DNA of 64,000 nt from Geothrix oryzisoli (GTDB lineage Bacteria > Acidobacteriota > Holophagae > Holophagales > Holophagaceae): assembly GCF_022808865.1 (NCBI RefSeq), contig NZ_JAKZLB010000001.1, positions 981,212 through 1,045,211 on the forward strand. Direction: 5' to 3'. This document shows positions 16,567-25,620 of the stretch, one piece after another. The notes beneath the pieces are model-generated. The model made no database searches. It worked only from the letters and a program-made list of their open reading frames with translations, and was not told the DNA's origin. Within the stretch, counting starts at the first letter, position 1, and each line of letters begins with the position of its first letter. The translations under genes were made by a program, and so were the position numbers.

Positions 16567-17676
16567 CTACCCCTTCCCCTGCGCCTTCATCTCCAGGAAC
16601 CGCTTGGCTTCGCGGCGCAGCAGCTCGGCGACGTTACGATCCTTCACCAGCAGCTTCATGTCGGATTCGAGCAGCCGCTTGAAGTGGGTCATGGCCAGGG
16701 GGAGCGGGGTCCGCGGGTTCAGGACCAGGGCCTTGGTGATGGTGTATTTCTTCATCCACTCGCGGTTGCTGGCGATGATCCGCAGCACCTCGTCGTTCAC
16801 GGTGCGCATCTGGGCGATGTAGGCCACCTCGCCTTCCGTGATGCGGCCGTTCCGCATGACGTTCACCTGGATGAGGCGGTTGGCCTCGCGGATGAGGATG
16901 GTGCGCTCCTCCTTGCCGCCCTTGATGGCGAGCATGATCTTCTGGTTGGTCCGGAGCCTCGCCACCCGCTGGGAGAGGGTGAGGACGATCTCCTGGCCCT
17001 GGTCATCCACCAGGGGCTTCTGGGCCAGCAGGCGCCGCTCGGCGGCCATCTCCTCGGACTCGATCTCCGCTTCGGCCTCCTCCTGGGACTTCTCCTTCGG
17101 CAGGGGCAGCTCGGCCCAGGCCTTGTCCAGGTGCCCGGCCTGCACCTCATCGAGGATCTCCAGCCGCTCCTTCTTGACCTCCTCCGGGATCAGGCGGAGC
17201 ACGTCGAACCGGTACTCGTTCACCCGGCGCTTGATGACGTATTCGCCTTCGGGGTGCTCTTCCAGCAGGTCGAGGATCCTCGGCCGCTCGATCCACAGCA
17301 CCTGGTTGTTCAGCACGATCTCCAGCACGGAGCCCGGCAGGCTGAGGACCGAGGCCTCCACGATCTCCGCCGTCAGCGACGGATTGAGCAGGGCCTCCTC
17401 CAGCAGGACCGGCTCCTTCCGGTGGCAGAGGACCAGCTGCAGCGGCTGGGGCGGATCCACCGGCTCCAGCAGGACGCCGGCCAGCATGGACTCGGGCATG
17501 GAACCCAGGCATTCGAGGGCCTTCGCGGCGTAGGGCGTCTCCCGGAGGACGGCGTGGGCCAAGGCCTGCAGAAGGTCCGCGGTCGGGATCGGCAGGCTCC
17601 CGCCCACCAGGGTCATGCCCATGGGTTCAGGCAGGGTTCCCTGCAGGAAGCGCTCGACAATCGGGTGGATGCTCAT
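16567..17676 (-). CDS. Conserved hypothetical protein, HEAT-like
   Basis: A 369-residue helical protein with no enzyme motifs. The C-terminal third (ARLRTNQKIMLAIKGGKEERT through NREWMKKYTITKALVLNPRTPLP) resembles an uncharacterised repeat-type domain I associate with deltaproteobacterial and acidobacterial genomes, probably a HEAT-like scaffold. The middle has a charged, likely unstructured stretch (about 190-215). The start overlaps the RodZ-like stop as ATGA, making it the last gene of the aroDE-regulator-moxR operon. Function unknown. Confidence 0.65.
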   Translation of the reverse strand: MSIHPIVERFLQGTLPEPMGMTLVGGSLPIPTADLLQALAHAVLRETPYAAKALECLGSMPESMLAGVLLEPVDPPQPLQLVLCHRKEPVLLEEALLNPSLTAEIVEASVLSLPGSVLEIVLNNQVLWIERPRILDLLEEHPEGEYVIKRRVNEYRFDVLRLIPEEVKKERLEILDEVQAGHLDKAWAELPLPKEKSQEEAEAEIESEEMAAERRLLAQKPLVDDQGQEIVLTLSQRVARLRTNQKIMLAIKGGKEERTILIREANRLIQVNVMRNGRITEGEVAYIAQMRTVNDEVLRIIASNREWMKKYTITKALVLNPRTPLPLAMTHFKRLLESDMKLLVKDRNVAELLRREAKRFLEMKAQGKG

Positions 17677-18491
17677 GGCCGGGTTCCGTCTTCTTCGTCA
17701 TCGGGAGGCTGGGGGTCCGTCGGCGCCAGGACCGGCGGCAAGGGCGGCCTGAGCCAACGGCCCTCGGCATCGAAGCGGCCGGTCCAGGCCTCACCCACGT
17801 TCTGGCCATGGGCGATCCGCACCCCGGCCACCTCCACATTCACCACCCCCGCATTGTCCAGGCTGATGGAGAACGGTCCCTTCGCGCGGAGCCGCCAGGG
17901 CTCCGACACCCGCAGGGTGTGGGTCTGAGCCGTGGCGCCTGAATCCGGCGCAGGCTCCAGGCGCACCTCGCAGGTATCCATGGCCCGCAGGCTGATCAGC
18001 ACGCCCTGGTCGTTGAGGGGAGCCTCCGGCAGCAGCTCGCCCAGCACGGGATAGGGCGAAGTGGACGGCGCCGCCGGCGGCGGCAGGGCGGCCTTGGGAA
18101 GGGCCGTCAGGTAGCTGGCGGAGGGCTTTTGACCGAGGCTGGGGCCAGGCACCACCAGCCAGGCGGCGACCAGCACCGAGGCTGCGGTGAGCAGGCCCAT
18201 GACGATGCGCTCCAGCCGCTCCTGCCTGGGGTCGGGAGGCGTCAGCTCCTGCACCCCGGGCACGGTCTGGAAGGCTCCGGTGTGGAACTCCAGGTCCACA
18301 CCCAGGCGCTCCGCCAGCTGCCGGGCCAGGGGCCGGGGACGCCCCGGCGGCAGGGCCGCCCAGTCATCGGCTTCGATGGCCTCGATGTGGCGCAGCGGCA
18401 GCTTCAATTCCACCGCGAGGATCTCGCGGGAAAGCCCCTTCGCGACGCGCGCCTCCCGCAGGATCTGGCCTACGGTCTCATCCTCTCTCAT
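17673..18491 (-). CDS. RodZ-like helix-turn-helix membrane protein
   Basis: A 272-residue protein with a cytoplasmic HTH_25 domain (about 1-75; VGQILREARVAKGLSREILAVELKL), one membrane helix (about 98-116; IVMGLLTAASVLVAAWLVV), a Pro/Ala-rich linker and a periplasmic beta domain ending in RFDAEGRWLRPPLPP. This is the RodZ layout; RodZ tethers MreB in rod-shaped cells. ATG 18491 overlaps the moxR stop as ATGA and is preferred to an ATG three codons upstream. The helix that contacts MreB cannot be confirmed by eye. Confidence 0.75.
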   Translation of the reverse strand: MREDETVGQILREARVAKGLSREILAVELKLPLRHIEAIEADDWAALPPGRPRPLARQLAERLGVDLEFHTGAFQTVPGVQELTPPDPRQERLERIVMGLLTAASVLVAAWLVVPGPSLGQKPSASYLTALPKAALPPPAAPSTSPYPVLGELLPEAPLNDQGVLISLRAMDTCEVRLEPAPDSGATAQTHTLRVSEPWRLRAKGPFSISLDNAGVVNVEVAGVRIAHGQNVGEAWTGRFDAEGRWLRPPLPPVLAPTDPQPPDDEEDGTRP

Positions 18492-19471
18492 CCCGTCCAT
18501 CCCACGGGCAGGTCCTTGAGCAGCCGGGCCAGCTGGTCCCGCCGGTCGGTGCGGCTCAGGCGGCGATCATCCAGGCTACCGCGATGGGCCATCGTGTCCG
18601 CCAGCGTGGCCTGCAGGTCATCGGGCGTGATGAAGTCGCGCCCTTCCAGCCAGGCCTCGGCCTGGGCCAGCCCGAACCAGTGCTTGACCGCCCGCGTGGA
18701 GCAGAAGCCGCCGCCGGTCCGGATGCGATCCACCATCCGCTCGGCGTAGTCCATCACCGCCTCGGAGACCCGTACGGCCCGCACCGCCGCGCGGGCCATC
18801 CGCCAGCCATCCAGGTCCAGGGCGGGGCGCAGGGCATCCAGGCGCTCCGAGCCCGCCTCCCCTTTCAGGATCCGGCGCTCGGCTTCGCGGTCGGGGTAGC
18901 CCAGGTGCAGGGAACAGGAAAAGCGGTCCAGCTGGCTCTCGGGCAGGGGGAAGGTGCCCGCGTGGTCCAGGGGGTTCTGGGTGGCGATGACGAAGAAGGG
19001 ATCCGGCAGCCGGTGGGTGCTGCGGTCCAGCGTCACCTGGCCCTCCACCATGGCTTCGAGCATGGCGCTCTGGGTCTTGGGGCCGATGCGGTTCAGCTCG
19101 TCCAGCAGCAGCACCTGGCAGAAGACCGGGCCGGGCTGGAATCGGAAGGCCTGCTCCTTCGCATCCCAGAGATGCACGCCCAGCAGGTCCGACGGCAGCA
19201 GGTCGTTGGTGCCCTGCACCCGCTGGAAGCTGCCGCCGAGGATGCGGGACAGCCCCTTGGCCAGGGTGGTCTTGCCGACGCCGGGCAGGTCCTCGAGCAG
19301 CACGTGCCCTCCGGCCAGCAGGGCCGCGAAGGCCCGCCGCACCTGGGCATCCTTCCCCACCACCACGGCCTGGAGCGCCGCGAGACCCGCCCGGGCGGCG
19401 GGACGGACCCCCTCCTGCGACCGCACGGGCGGGGTGAGGACGGGGGGGGCCTGGGCTGGATCCTGGGTCAT
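18488..19471 (-). CDS. MoxR-family AAA+ ATPase
   Basis: A 327-residue chaperone-type ATPase with Walker A GVGKTTLAKG, Walker B VLLLDELNRI, sensor 1 FFVIATQNPLDH and a C-terminal lid ending in WLEGRDFITPDDLQATL. MoxR proteins usually act with VWA/DUF58 proteins in the envelope; neither is adjacent here. Its start overlaps the response regulator stop (ATGA) and its end overlaps the RodZ-like start, which points to joint regulation of an envelope function. Confidence 0.9.
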   Translation of the reverse strand: MTQDPAQAPPVLTPPVRSQEGVRPAARAGLAALQAVVVGKDAQVRRAFAALLAGGHVLLEDLPGVGKTTLAKGLSRILGGSFQRVQGTNDLLPSDLLGVHLWDAKEQAFRFQPGPVFCQVLLLDELNRIGPKTQSAMLEAMVEGQVTLDRSTHRLPDPFFVIATQNPLDHAGTFPLPESQLDRFSCSLHLGYPDREAERRILKGEAGSERLDALRPALDLDGWRMARAAVRAVRVSEAVMDYAERMVDRIRTGGGFCSTRAVKHWFGLAQAEAWLEGRDFITPDDLQATLADTMAHRGSLDDRRLSRTDRRDQLARLLKDLPVGWTG

Positions 19472-20721
19472 GGGGCCTTCCGGGGGAAAGGACTGTCTCT
19501 ATCTTCCAAAGGGATGCCCTGGTCCCGCAAGCGCTGAGCCAAGCTGCGCACGGTGAGACCCAGCGCCTCGGCCGCCCGGGGGAGGTCCCCGCCAGCCTGG
19601 GCCAGGGCGCGGCGCAGCAGCTGGGTTTCGGCGGCCCGGGAGGCGGCCCTGACCATGGCCTCCAGGGAACCCGGTTCGGGCCAGGGGAGGTTCAGGAGTT
19701 CCGAGCACCCCAGGGCCAGGTCCGGGAAGGTCCGGATGGCGAGCCCATCCGACTGGCCCAGGGTCCGGCTCAGCAGCGCCTCGAGTTCCCGCACGTTTCC
19801 GGGCCAGGCGCGGTCGAGCAGCTGGCGCTCCGCCGGCCGCTCCAGCCAGGGCGCCGGGCGCCCTTCCAGGCGGGCGCTCCGCTCCAGCAGTGCCTTGGCC
19901 AGGGCCAGCAGATCCTCCCTGCGCTCGCGCAGCGGTGGCACCCGCAGTTCGAGCGCGCCCAGGCGCTGGGCCAGGTCCGTGGGCAGCACGCCGCCCGCTT
20001 CCAGTCCGGCCATCCAGCTGAAGCCAGCACCGGCCGCATCGATGGCCCGGACCAGGGGCGCCACCGCCTCCGGCGCCAGATGCTCCAGCCCCGCCAGGTA
20101 CAGACTCCCCCCCTGGATCAGCTGGAGGAGGGCCGGGTCCGGCCCCTCGGGGCCCAGCGTGGCCGCGGCCAGGGTGAGGTAGGGGGCGCCGGGGTGACGG
20201 AGGGTGTGGAGGCGACGGGCACAGCGGCCCTTGCCCGCACCCCGCTCGCCGAGGAACAGCACCGGCAGATCCGTGCCCGCGGCCCGCCGGAGGGCCTGAT
20301 CCAGGACCTGCATCGCGGTACTGTGAGCCACCCAGGGCTCCGCCGGATCCGGAGGCGGCGCGCCCACCAAGGCCCGCAGGCGGTCGAGCAGGGCCAGAAA
20401 GACCTCCAGATCGAAGGGCTTGGGCAGGAAATCCTCCGCGCCCAGGCGCATGGCTTCCACGATGTCCCGGGGCTCCGCAAAGGCGGACATCAGAATCACC
20501 CGCAGCGTGGGGTGCAGCTGGCGGGCCCGCCGGATCAGCTCCAGGCCGCTCATCCCCGGCAGGCGCAGGTCCGACACCAGGACATGCGAGGGCGCCGCCT
20601 CCAGGGCCCGCAGCGCTTCCTGCGGATCCGCCACGGCCCGCACGGTCCAGGCCGAGCCCTCCAGCGCCTGGGTGAGCAGGCGCCGGAAGCTGTCCTTGTC
20701 CTCGACGAGAAGGAGGTCCAT
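19468..20721 (-). CDS. Response regulator with degenerate sigma-54-type AAA+ domain
   Basis: A 417-residue NtrC-like regulator. The receiver domain looks intact (phospho-acceptor D51, K101). The central domain is eroded: Walker A is GERGAGKG (158-165), the region that should carry GAFTGA is shortened, and the Walker B site reads GGSLYLAGLEH (204-214) without the DE pair. Downstream [12 protein letters not shown] (306-317) and a Fis-type HTH (about 366-400) remain. It is unlikely to hydrolyse ATP or open sigma-54 holoenzyme and may act as a phosphorylation-dependent DNA-binding protein instead. It is coupled to moxR and lies 33 bases after aroDE. Confidence 0.85.
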   Translation of the reverse strand: MDLLLVEDKDSFRRLLTQALEGSAWTVRAVADPQEALRALEAAPSHVLVSDLRLPGMSGLELIRRARQLHPTLRVILMSAFAEPRDIVEAMRLGAEDFLPKPFDLEVFLALLDRLRALVGAPPPDPAEPWVAHSTAMQVLDQALRRAAGTDLPVLFLGERGAGKGRCARRLHTLRHPGAPYLTLAAATLGPEGPDPALLQLIQGGSLYLAGLEHLAPEAVAPLVRAIDAAGAGFSWMAGLEAGGVLPTDLAQRLGALELRVPPLRERREDLLALAKALLERSARLEGRPAPWLERPAERQLLDRAWPGNVRELEALLSRTLGQSDGLAIRTFPDLALGCSELLNLPWPEPGSLEAMVRAASRAAETQLLRRALAQAGGDLPRAAEALGLTVRSLAQRLRDQGIPLEDRDSPFPRKAP

Positions 20722-20754
20722 GAAAAGAAGCTATCAGCTGTCGGCGATCAGCTG

Positions 20755-22146
20755 TCAGGTGGCTCCGCCACATCCCTGGATGAACCGCCGGCTCTGCGCC
20801 TCGGCCTGGGCGTCGAAGAGGGCCGCGCCCGAGACCAGCTCCAGGCCGGCGTGGCGGGCCCAGGCCCCGAAGGCGGTGTCCTCCTTGTAGATCCACTCCA
20901 CAGCCCAGCGTGCGGTGGGGAGGGCGGCTTCCAGCAGGTCCGGGAAGGGGACCGGATCCTCAGGGCTCATGCCCAGGCTCGTGGCCTGCACCAGGCCCAC
21001 CGGCGCGAAGGCCGCCACAACCTCAGGGCTGGACGGCATCCGCCGGGAGACCTGAAGCACGGAGCGGCCGGCGGCCTCCAGCACCTCACGGCTCGTGCGG
21101 CCCACGCCCCCGCCCCCGAGCAGCAGCACCGGGCCGGGAGCCAGATGCGACAGGGACTGTCCAAGGGCTTCCGCATCCGTGTTGGCGCCCTGCCAGGCGT
21201 CCCCCGGCGTCCGGCGCCACAGGGTGTTCAGGGGTCCCTCCAGCCCGAGGGCCTGCGGCAGGGCCAACTTGAGCGGCGCGGTGATGCTGAGGCCCAGGAC
21301 GTCGAGCGCCGCCAGGGCCTCCACGGCCTCCTCCGCCTCCCCGCACACCAGCGGGAGGTAGACCAGATGGCTGGAAGCCTGCTGGAAGCGGGGATTATGG
21401 AAGGCCGGGCCCCGGGAGTGCAGCACGGGATCCCCGATGACGCCGCATAGTCCGTCCTCCCGGCGCAGGTGCGCGCAACGCCAGGCCCGAAGGGTGGCCA
21501 GCGGGAGCTGGCCCGGGGCCGCTGCGGGGCCGTCGTCCGGGGCCGCATAGGTGAAGGCGCCGCCCCAGGCCGCCTGCATGGCGCGGCTTACGAGGCCTTT
21601 CGGCCCCATGAGGAAGGCGGAGAGGGCGATTCCGCGAGCGCGGGCCGAGGCCAGGATCGGCCGGAGCCGCCCGCTGTCGGCCAGGCGCCCGGCCCACCCC
21701 ACCCACTTGAAGGCCTCGCCGTCGGGGAGGGCACGCAGGCGCTGGTCCAGGTCGAAGACCCCGGAGGCCACATGCACGGAGCGGAGGAGGCCCACCCGGG
21801 GCCGGACCGCCTGGAGCTCCGGCGGCACCGCCAGATCCCACTCCAGATCCACCCAGGCGGGACCCGCCGGCACGGCCCGGAGCAGATGGGCCATGCGACC
21901 GGCTTCATCCTCGTCCGGCCAGCGGCCCCCTTCCGAGCGCCGCCGGCAGGTCACCAGGCAGCGACTGCCCAGGGCCTCCACCAGGCTCCCCGGATCCACC
22001 TGAGAGAAGAGGTCCAGCCTGAGTTCAGGCAGGGCGTCCTGGCCCAGTCCCCGGGCGCAGGCAAGGGCCTCCCCCCAGGTCGCCTGGGTCAAGGTCACCA
22101 GATGGAATGGAAGGGGGTTCACCGGGAGGGGCTCTCGAAGAGCCAT
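20755..22146 (-). CDS. aroDE: Bifunctional 3-dehydroquinate dehydratase / shikimate dehydrogenase
   Basis: One 463-residue protein catalysing two consecutive shikimate-pathway steps. The N-terminal half is a type I dehydroquinase (ELRLDLF, VDLEWD, RSVHVAS, and a probable Schiff-base Lys in FKWVGWA). The C-terminal half is an AroE enzyme (GDPVLHSRGPAFHN, SITAPLKLALP, GANTDAEAL, NADP loop LLLGGGGVGRTS). This fusion resembles the plant arrangement and is known in some bacteria. ATG 22146 is chosen; a GTG at 22179 is possible. Confidence 0.9.
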   Translation of the reverse strand: MALREPLPVNPLPFHLVTLTQATWGEALACARGLGQDALPELRLDLFSQVDPGSLVEALGSRCLVTCRRRSEGGRWPDEDEAGRMAHLLRAVPAGPAWVDLEWDLAVPPELQAVRPRVGLLRSVHVASGVFDLDQRLRALPDGEAFKWVGWAGRLADSGRLRPILASARARGIALSAFLMGPKGLVSRAMQAAWGGAFTYAAPDDGPAAAPGQLPLATLRAWRCAHLRREDGLCGVIGDPVLHSRGPAFHNPRFQQASSHLVYLPLVCGEAEEAVEALAALDVLGLSITAPLKLALPQALGLEGPLNTLWRRTPGDAWQGANTDAEALGQSLSHLAPGPVLLLGGGGVGRTSREVLEAAGRSVLQVSRRMPSSPEVVAAFAPVGLVQATSLGMSPEDPVPFPDLLEAALPTARWAVEWIYKEDTAFGAWARHAGLELVSGAALFDAQAEAQSRRFIQGCGGAT

Positions 22147-22317
22147 CCTAGCCTGCCCTGGCGCGGGCGTGGGGGGCACGCGAGGGTTCTCCGGAGGCCC
22201 CGCCGGGGTTTAGCAACTAAAAAAAGTGATGACAGCGACCATTCATTACCGGTCGGTCTGCTACGCTCGCCCCGCGAGGGTTGTAAAACCAAAGACCCTC
22301 GGTCTCAAGGAGAAGAC

Positions 22318-23655
22318 ATGCTGTCCCCCGCATTCATGTTCTGGATCCAATTCATCCTCGTCCTCGGCGCGATCCTGATCGGCATCCGCAAGGGCGGCGT
22401 CGCCCTGGGCCTCATCGGCGGCCTGGGCGTGGCCGTGCTGGTGCTCTTCTTCCGCGTGGCCCCCGGCACCCCGCCGGTGGACGTCATGCTCATCATCCTG
22501 GCGGTGGTAACGGCTTCGGCCACCCTCCAGGTGGCGGGCGGCCTCGACTACCTGGTGCAGCTGACGGAACGGCTGCTCCGGGCCCACCCCAAATACGTGA
22601 CCATCCTGGCGCCGCTCTCCACCTTCTTCCTCACGGTCTGCGTGGGCACGGGCCACGCGGTCTATGCGCTGCTGCCCGTCATCTCCGATGTGGCCCTGAA
22701 GACCCGCATCCGGCCCGAGCGTCCCATGGCCATCTCCAGTGTGGCCTCCCAGATGGGCATCACCGCCAGCCCGGTGGCCGCCGCCGTCACCACCTTCCTG
22801 GCCATGGCCGCCAAGAACGGCCACCCCGTGGGCCTCTTCGACATCGTCCGCATCACCCTGCCCGCCGGCATCATCGGCGTGCTGGCCGCCGCGGCCTGGA
22901 GCTTCAACCGCGGCAAGGAACTGGATCAGGATCCCGAGTTCCTCGAGCGCATGAAGGATCCCGACTTCGCCAAGGGCCTGGAAGGCGACGTCACCACCCT
23001 GGACAAGGTGATCCCCTTCAAGGCCAAGCTCTCCGTGGGCCTCTTCTTCGCCGGCGTGCTCACCATCGTGCTCATCGCCCTCAAGCCCGCCCTGCTGCCC
23101 CTGGTGAACGGCAAGCCCGTCCCCATGACCACGGTGGTGCAGATCATCATGCTGGCCTTCGGCGCCTTCATCCTGTTCGCCACCGAAGTGAAGGCCCCCG
23201 AGATCGCCCGCTCCAGCGTCTTCATCGCGGGCATGATCGCCGTCGTCTCCATCTTCGGCATCGCCTGGATGAGCGAGACCTTCATCAAGGCCAACGAGGG
23301 CTACCTGGTGGCCCACATCAAGGCCATGGTGCAGATGGCCCCCTGGACCTTCGCCATCGCGATGTTCTGCGTGTCCGCCTTCGTGAAGAGCCAGGCCGCC
23401 ACGCTCACCATCATGCTGCCGTTCGGCTACGCCCTGGGCCTGCCCACCTCCCTGCTGCTGGGCCTGATCCCCGCCAGCTACGCCTACTTCTTCTTCGCCT
23501 TCTACCCCAGCGACCTTGCCGCCATCAACATGGACCGCACCGGCACCACGCGGATCGGCAAGTACCTCCTCAACCACAGCTTCATGATCCCCGGCCTCAT
23601 CGGCGTCAGCGTCTCCACCTGCGTCGCCTTCGGGTTGTCGAAGATCTTCGCCTGA
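22318..23655 (+). CDS. dcuB: Anaerobic C4-dicarboxylate transporter, DcuA/DcuB family
   Basis: A 445-residue, roughly 12-TM inner-membrane carrier that would exchange fumarate, malate or aspartate for succinate during anaerobic growth. Dcu-type segments include VCVGTGHAVYALLPVISDVALK, RPERPMAISSVASQMGITASPV and FYPSDLAAINMDRTGTTRIGKYL. AAGGAGAAGAC precedes the ATG. A second dicarboxylate carrier and a tartrate/malate dehydrogenase lie just downstream, which points to C4-acid metabolism. Confidence 0.92.
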   Translation: MLSPAFMFWIQFILVLGAILIGIRKGGVALGLIGGLGVAVLVLFFRVAPGTPPVDVMLIILAVVTASATLQVAGGLDYLVQLTERLLRAHPKYVTILAPLSTFFLTVCVGTGHAVYALLPVISDVALKTRIRPERPMAISSVASQMGITASPVAAAVTTFLAMAAKNGHPVGLFDIVRITLPAGIIGVLAAAAWSFNRGKELDQDPEFLERMKDPDFAKGLEGDVTTLDKVIPFKAKLSVGLFFAGVLTIVLIALKPALLPLVNGKPVPMTTVVQIIMLAFGAFILFATEVKAPEIARSSVFIAGMIAVVSIFGIAWMSETFIKANEGYLVAHIKAMVQMAPWTFAIAMFCVSAFVKSQAATLTIMLPFGYALGLPTSLLLGLIPASYAYFFFAFYPSDLAAINMDRTGTTRIGKYLLNHSFMIPGLIGVSVSTCVAFGLSKIFA

Positions 23656-23669
23656 ACGGCGTTCCCTGC

Positions 23670-23701
23670 GAAGAAGCCCCGCCGGCTGGCGGGGCTTCTT
23701 C
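23670..23701. terminator. Bidirectional terminator between dcuB and the DASS carrier
   Basis: Perfect 14-bp arms (GAAGAAGCCCCGCC and complement) around a GGCT loop, lying between two convergent carrier genes. It lacks a long T-run but the stem is very stable. Confidence 0.8.
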
Positions 23702-23719
23702 ATGGCTGCAAGAGGGGCC

Positions 23720-25471
23720 CTACCAGAGCCCCAGCACCTTCCACCACAGGCCGCCGAGGCCCACCCAGATGACGATGTTCACGACGCTCACGATGAGCCC
23801 CGTCCGCCACCAGGTGCCGAGCTCCACGTAGCCGGTGCCGAAGAGCACCGGCGCCGGGCCGGTCCCGTAGTGGGTCATGCCGGCGAAGAGGTTGCTGAAG
23901 AAGGCGAGCACCAGGGCCGCCAGCACGGGCGGCGCGCCGGCCACGATGGAGACGCCCAGGAAGGCCGCGTACATCGAGGCCACGTGGGCCGTGTTGCTGG
24001 CGAAGAAGTAGTGGCTGTAGAAGTAGACCAGGGCCAGCACCAGGAAGGCCGCGATCCAGCCCTTGCCCGCCACCATGCCGCCCATGGACTTGCTGAACCA
24101 GGGCACCATGCCCAGCTTGTTGAGGAAGCTGGCCATCATCACCAGGGCCGCGAACCACACCAGGGTGTCCCAGGCGCCGGTCTCGGTCTTGATGTCCTCC
24201 CAGGTGAGGACGCCGGTGATCAGCAGCACGGCCAGGCCCGCCAGGGCGGAGGTGGTGGCGTTGAGGTCGCCCAGCTGCTTGGCGAAGATCCAGAGGACCA
24301 GCAGCAGCACGAAGACGCCCAGCATCATCCATTCCTGGCGCTTGACGGGCCCGAGGCCGCGCAAGTGCTCCTTGGCCATTTCCACCGCCTCAGGCGTCTC
24401 CGTGATCTCGGGCCGGTGCAGGCGGTAGATGATGAACGGGATCAGCAGCAGCGCGACGACCCCCGGCACCACGGCCGCCAGCGCCCAGCCCACCCAGGTG
24501 ATGTTCACCTTGAGGTCGCCCGCCAGCTTCTGGGCCAGGGGGTTGGCCGCCATGGCCGTGAGGAACATCGCGCTGGTGATGCAGTTCACCTGGTAGGCCG
24601 TCAGCGTCAGGAACGAACCCATCCTGCGGGCGCTCCCGTCACCGGGGTTGCTGCCGTAGGCTCGGGCCAGCGAAGCCATGATGGGCATGACGATGCCGCC
24701 CCCGCGGGCCGTGTTGCTGGGGATGGCCGGCGCGAGCACGAGATCGGTGGCCGCCAGGCCGTAGCTGAGGCCCAGCGTGCGCTTGCCGAGCAGGGCCATG
24801 AAGTTGTAGGCGATGCGGGCGCCGAGCCCCGTCTTGATGAAGCCCCGCGAGATGAAGAAGGCCAGGACGATGAGCCAGATGGTCACATCGGAGAACCCGC
24901 TGATGGAATCCGCGATGCCGAGGGTGCCCGACAGGGCGGTGACCGCGATGCCGATCATGGCCACCGCGCCCATGGGCAGCGCCTTGACGATGATCCCCAC
25001 GATGGTGCTCACGAAGATGGCGAAGAGGTGGAGCCCCCGCACCCAGTCGGCCTTCCGCTTGGCCTCGGCATCTGCCTTGGCCTTGGCGTCAGCCTCCGCC
25101 TTCACCTTCGCCTCGGCTTCAGCCTTGGTCTTGGCCTCCGCCTCGACCTTGGCCTTGGCTTCGGCATCCGCCTTCGCCTTGGCCTCCAGCTGGGCCTTGG
25201 TCATGGGTTTGGCGGGAGCCGGAGCAGCGACGGGTGCAGCCGCTGGCGCAGCAGGCTTCGCCGCAGGTTTCGCGGGCGCCGCCGCGGCCGGCTTGGGCGC
25301 CGGGGGCTGCCCGGTGAAGAGTTTGGCGTCGGGCACCGACACCAGCCGGGGCAGTCCGAAGTACAAGATCAGGCCGAGGACCAGGGTGGCCAGGGCCGGA
25401 ACGGGCCTGGCGCCCTGCCAACCGGACAGGCCTCCGCCCGGGGCCGTTCCTGAAACGGGGTCGTGGCTCAT
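23720..25471 (-). CDS. DASS-family dicarboxylate carrier with long Ala/Lys-rich insert
   Basis: Divalent anion:sodium symporter family protein (CitT/SodiT-like), 583 residues. The core is normal, with [23 protein letters not shown] and both SNT substrate motifs ([12 protein letters not shown] and [15 protein letters not shown]). The oddity is between TM1 (about 25-42) and TM2 (from about 145). A loop that is normally about 10 residues is expanded to about 100: an Ala/Pro region (about 55-89) and a TolA-like AEAKAKA repeat (about 90-143) predicted to be a long charged helix. The frame is continuous and codon use matches the core. It is divergent from a tartrate/D-malate dehydrogenase, which suggests a malate/tartrate-type substrate. 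Confidence 0.87.
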   Translation of the reverse strand: MSHDPVSGTAPGGGLSGWQGARPVPALATLVLGLILYFGLPRLVSVPDAKLFTGQPPAPKPAAAAPAKPAAKPAAPAAAPVAAPAPAKPMTKAQLEAKAKADAEAKAKVEAEAKTKAEAEAKVKAEADAKAKADAEAKRKADWVRGLHLFAIFVSTIVGIIVKALPMGAVAMIGIAVTALSGTLGIADSISGFSDVTIWLIVLAFFISRGFIKTGLGARIAYNFMALLGKRTLGLSYGLAATDLVLAPAIPSNTARGGGIVMPIMASLARAYGSNPGDGSARRMGSFLTLTAYQVNCITSAMFLTAMAANPLAQKLAGDLKVNITWVGWALAAVVPGVVALLLIPFIIYRLHRPEITETPEAVEMAKEHLRGLGPVKRQEWMMLGVFVLLLVLWIFAKQLGDLNATTSALAGLAVLLITGVLTWEDIKTETGAWDTLVWFAALVMMASFLNKLGMVPWFSKSMGGMVAGKGWIAAFLVLALVYFYSHYFFASNTAHVASMYAAFLGVSIVAGAPPVLAALVLAFFSNLFAGMTHYGTGPAPVLFGTGYVELGTWWRTGLIVSVVNIVIWVGLGGLWWKVLGLW

Positions 25472-25520
25472 GAGGAGCCTCCATGTGTGGGAAAGGGGGG
25501 TCGAATTTCGGTGCGTAGTC

Positions 25521-25550
25521 TACCTCTGAGTCGCATAGTGTGAAGAGGTA
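25521..25550. promoter_or_regulatory. Candidate operator in the carrier/dehydrogenase divergent promoter
   Basis: An inverted repeat TACCTCT (25521-25527) / AGAGGTA (25544-25550), 16 bases apart, lies in the 149-bp gap between the divergent DASS carrier and dehydrogenase starts. A dimeric regulator could bind here. Seen by eye only. Confidence 0.4.
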
Positions 25551-25620
25551 TCTGCGCGTTCTTTCAGCCGCATACCATCATCAAATAGATACATTTGCAT
25601 CTTTTTCACAGGAGCACCCC

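Noticed and set aside
16861..17150. Short Arg/Ser/Pro-rich frames overlapping many genes (example given)
   Set aside because: These are shifted frames of real genes, lacking ribosome-binding sites and conserved features.
20731..20757. Direct repeat ATCAGCTGTC just upstream of the degenerate regulator gene, considered as an operator
   Set aside because: Only two copies of 10 bases that overlap the aroDE end and contain a common AGCTG palindrome; too little evidence.
25050..25220. DNA tandem repeat or CRISPR-like array
   Set aside because: The periodicity comes from codons for an Ala/Lys/Glu repeat inside the DASS carrier gene; there are no spacers. No CRISPR array was seen anywhere in the window.
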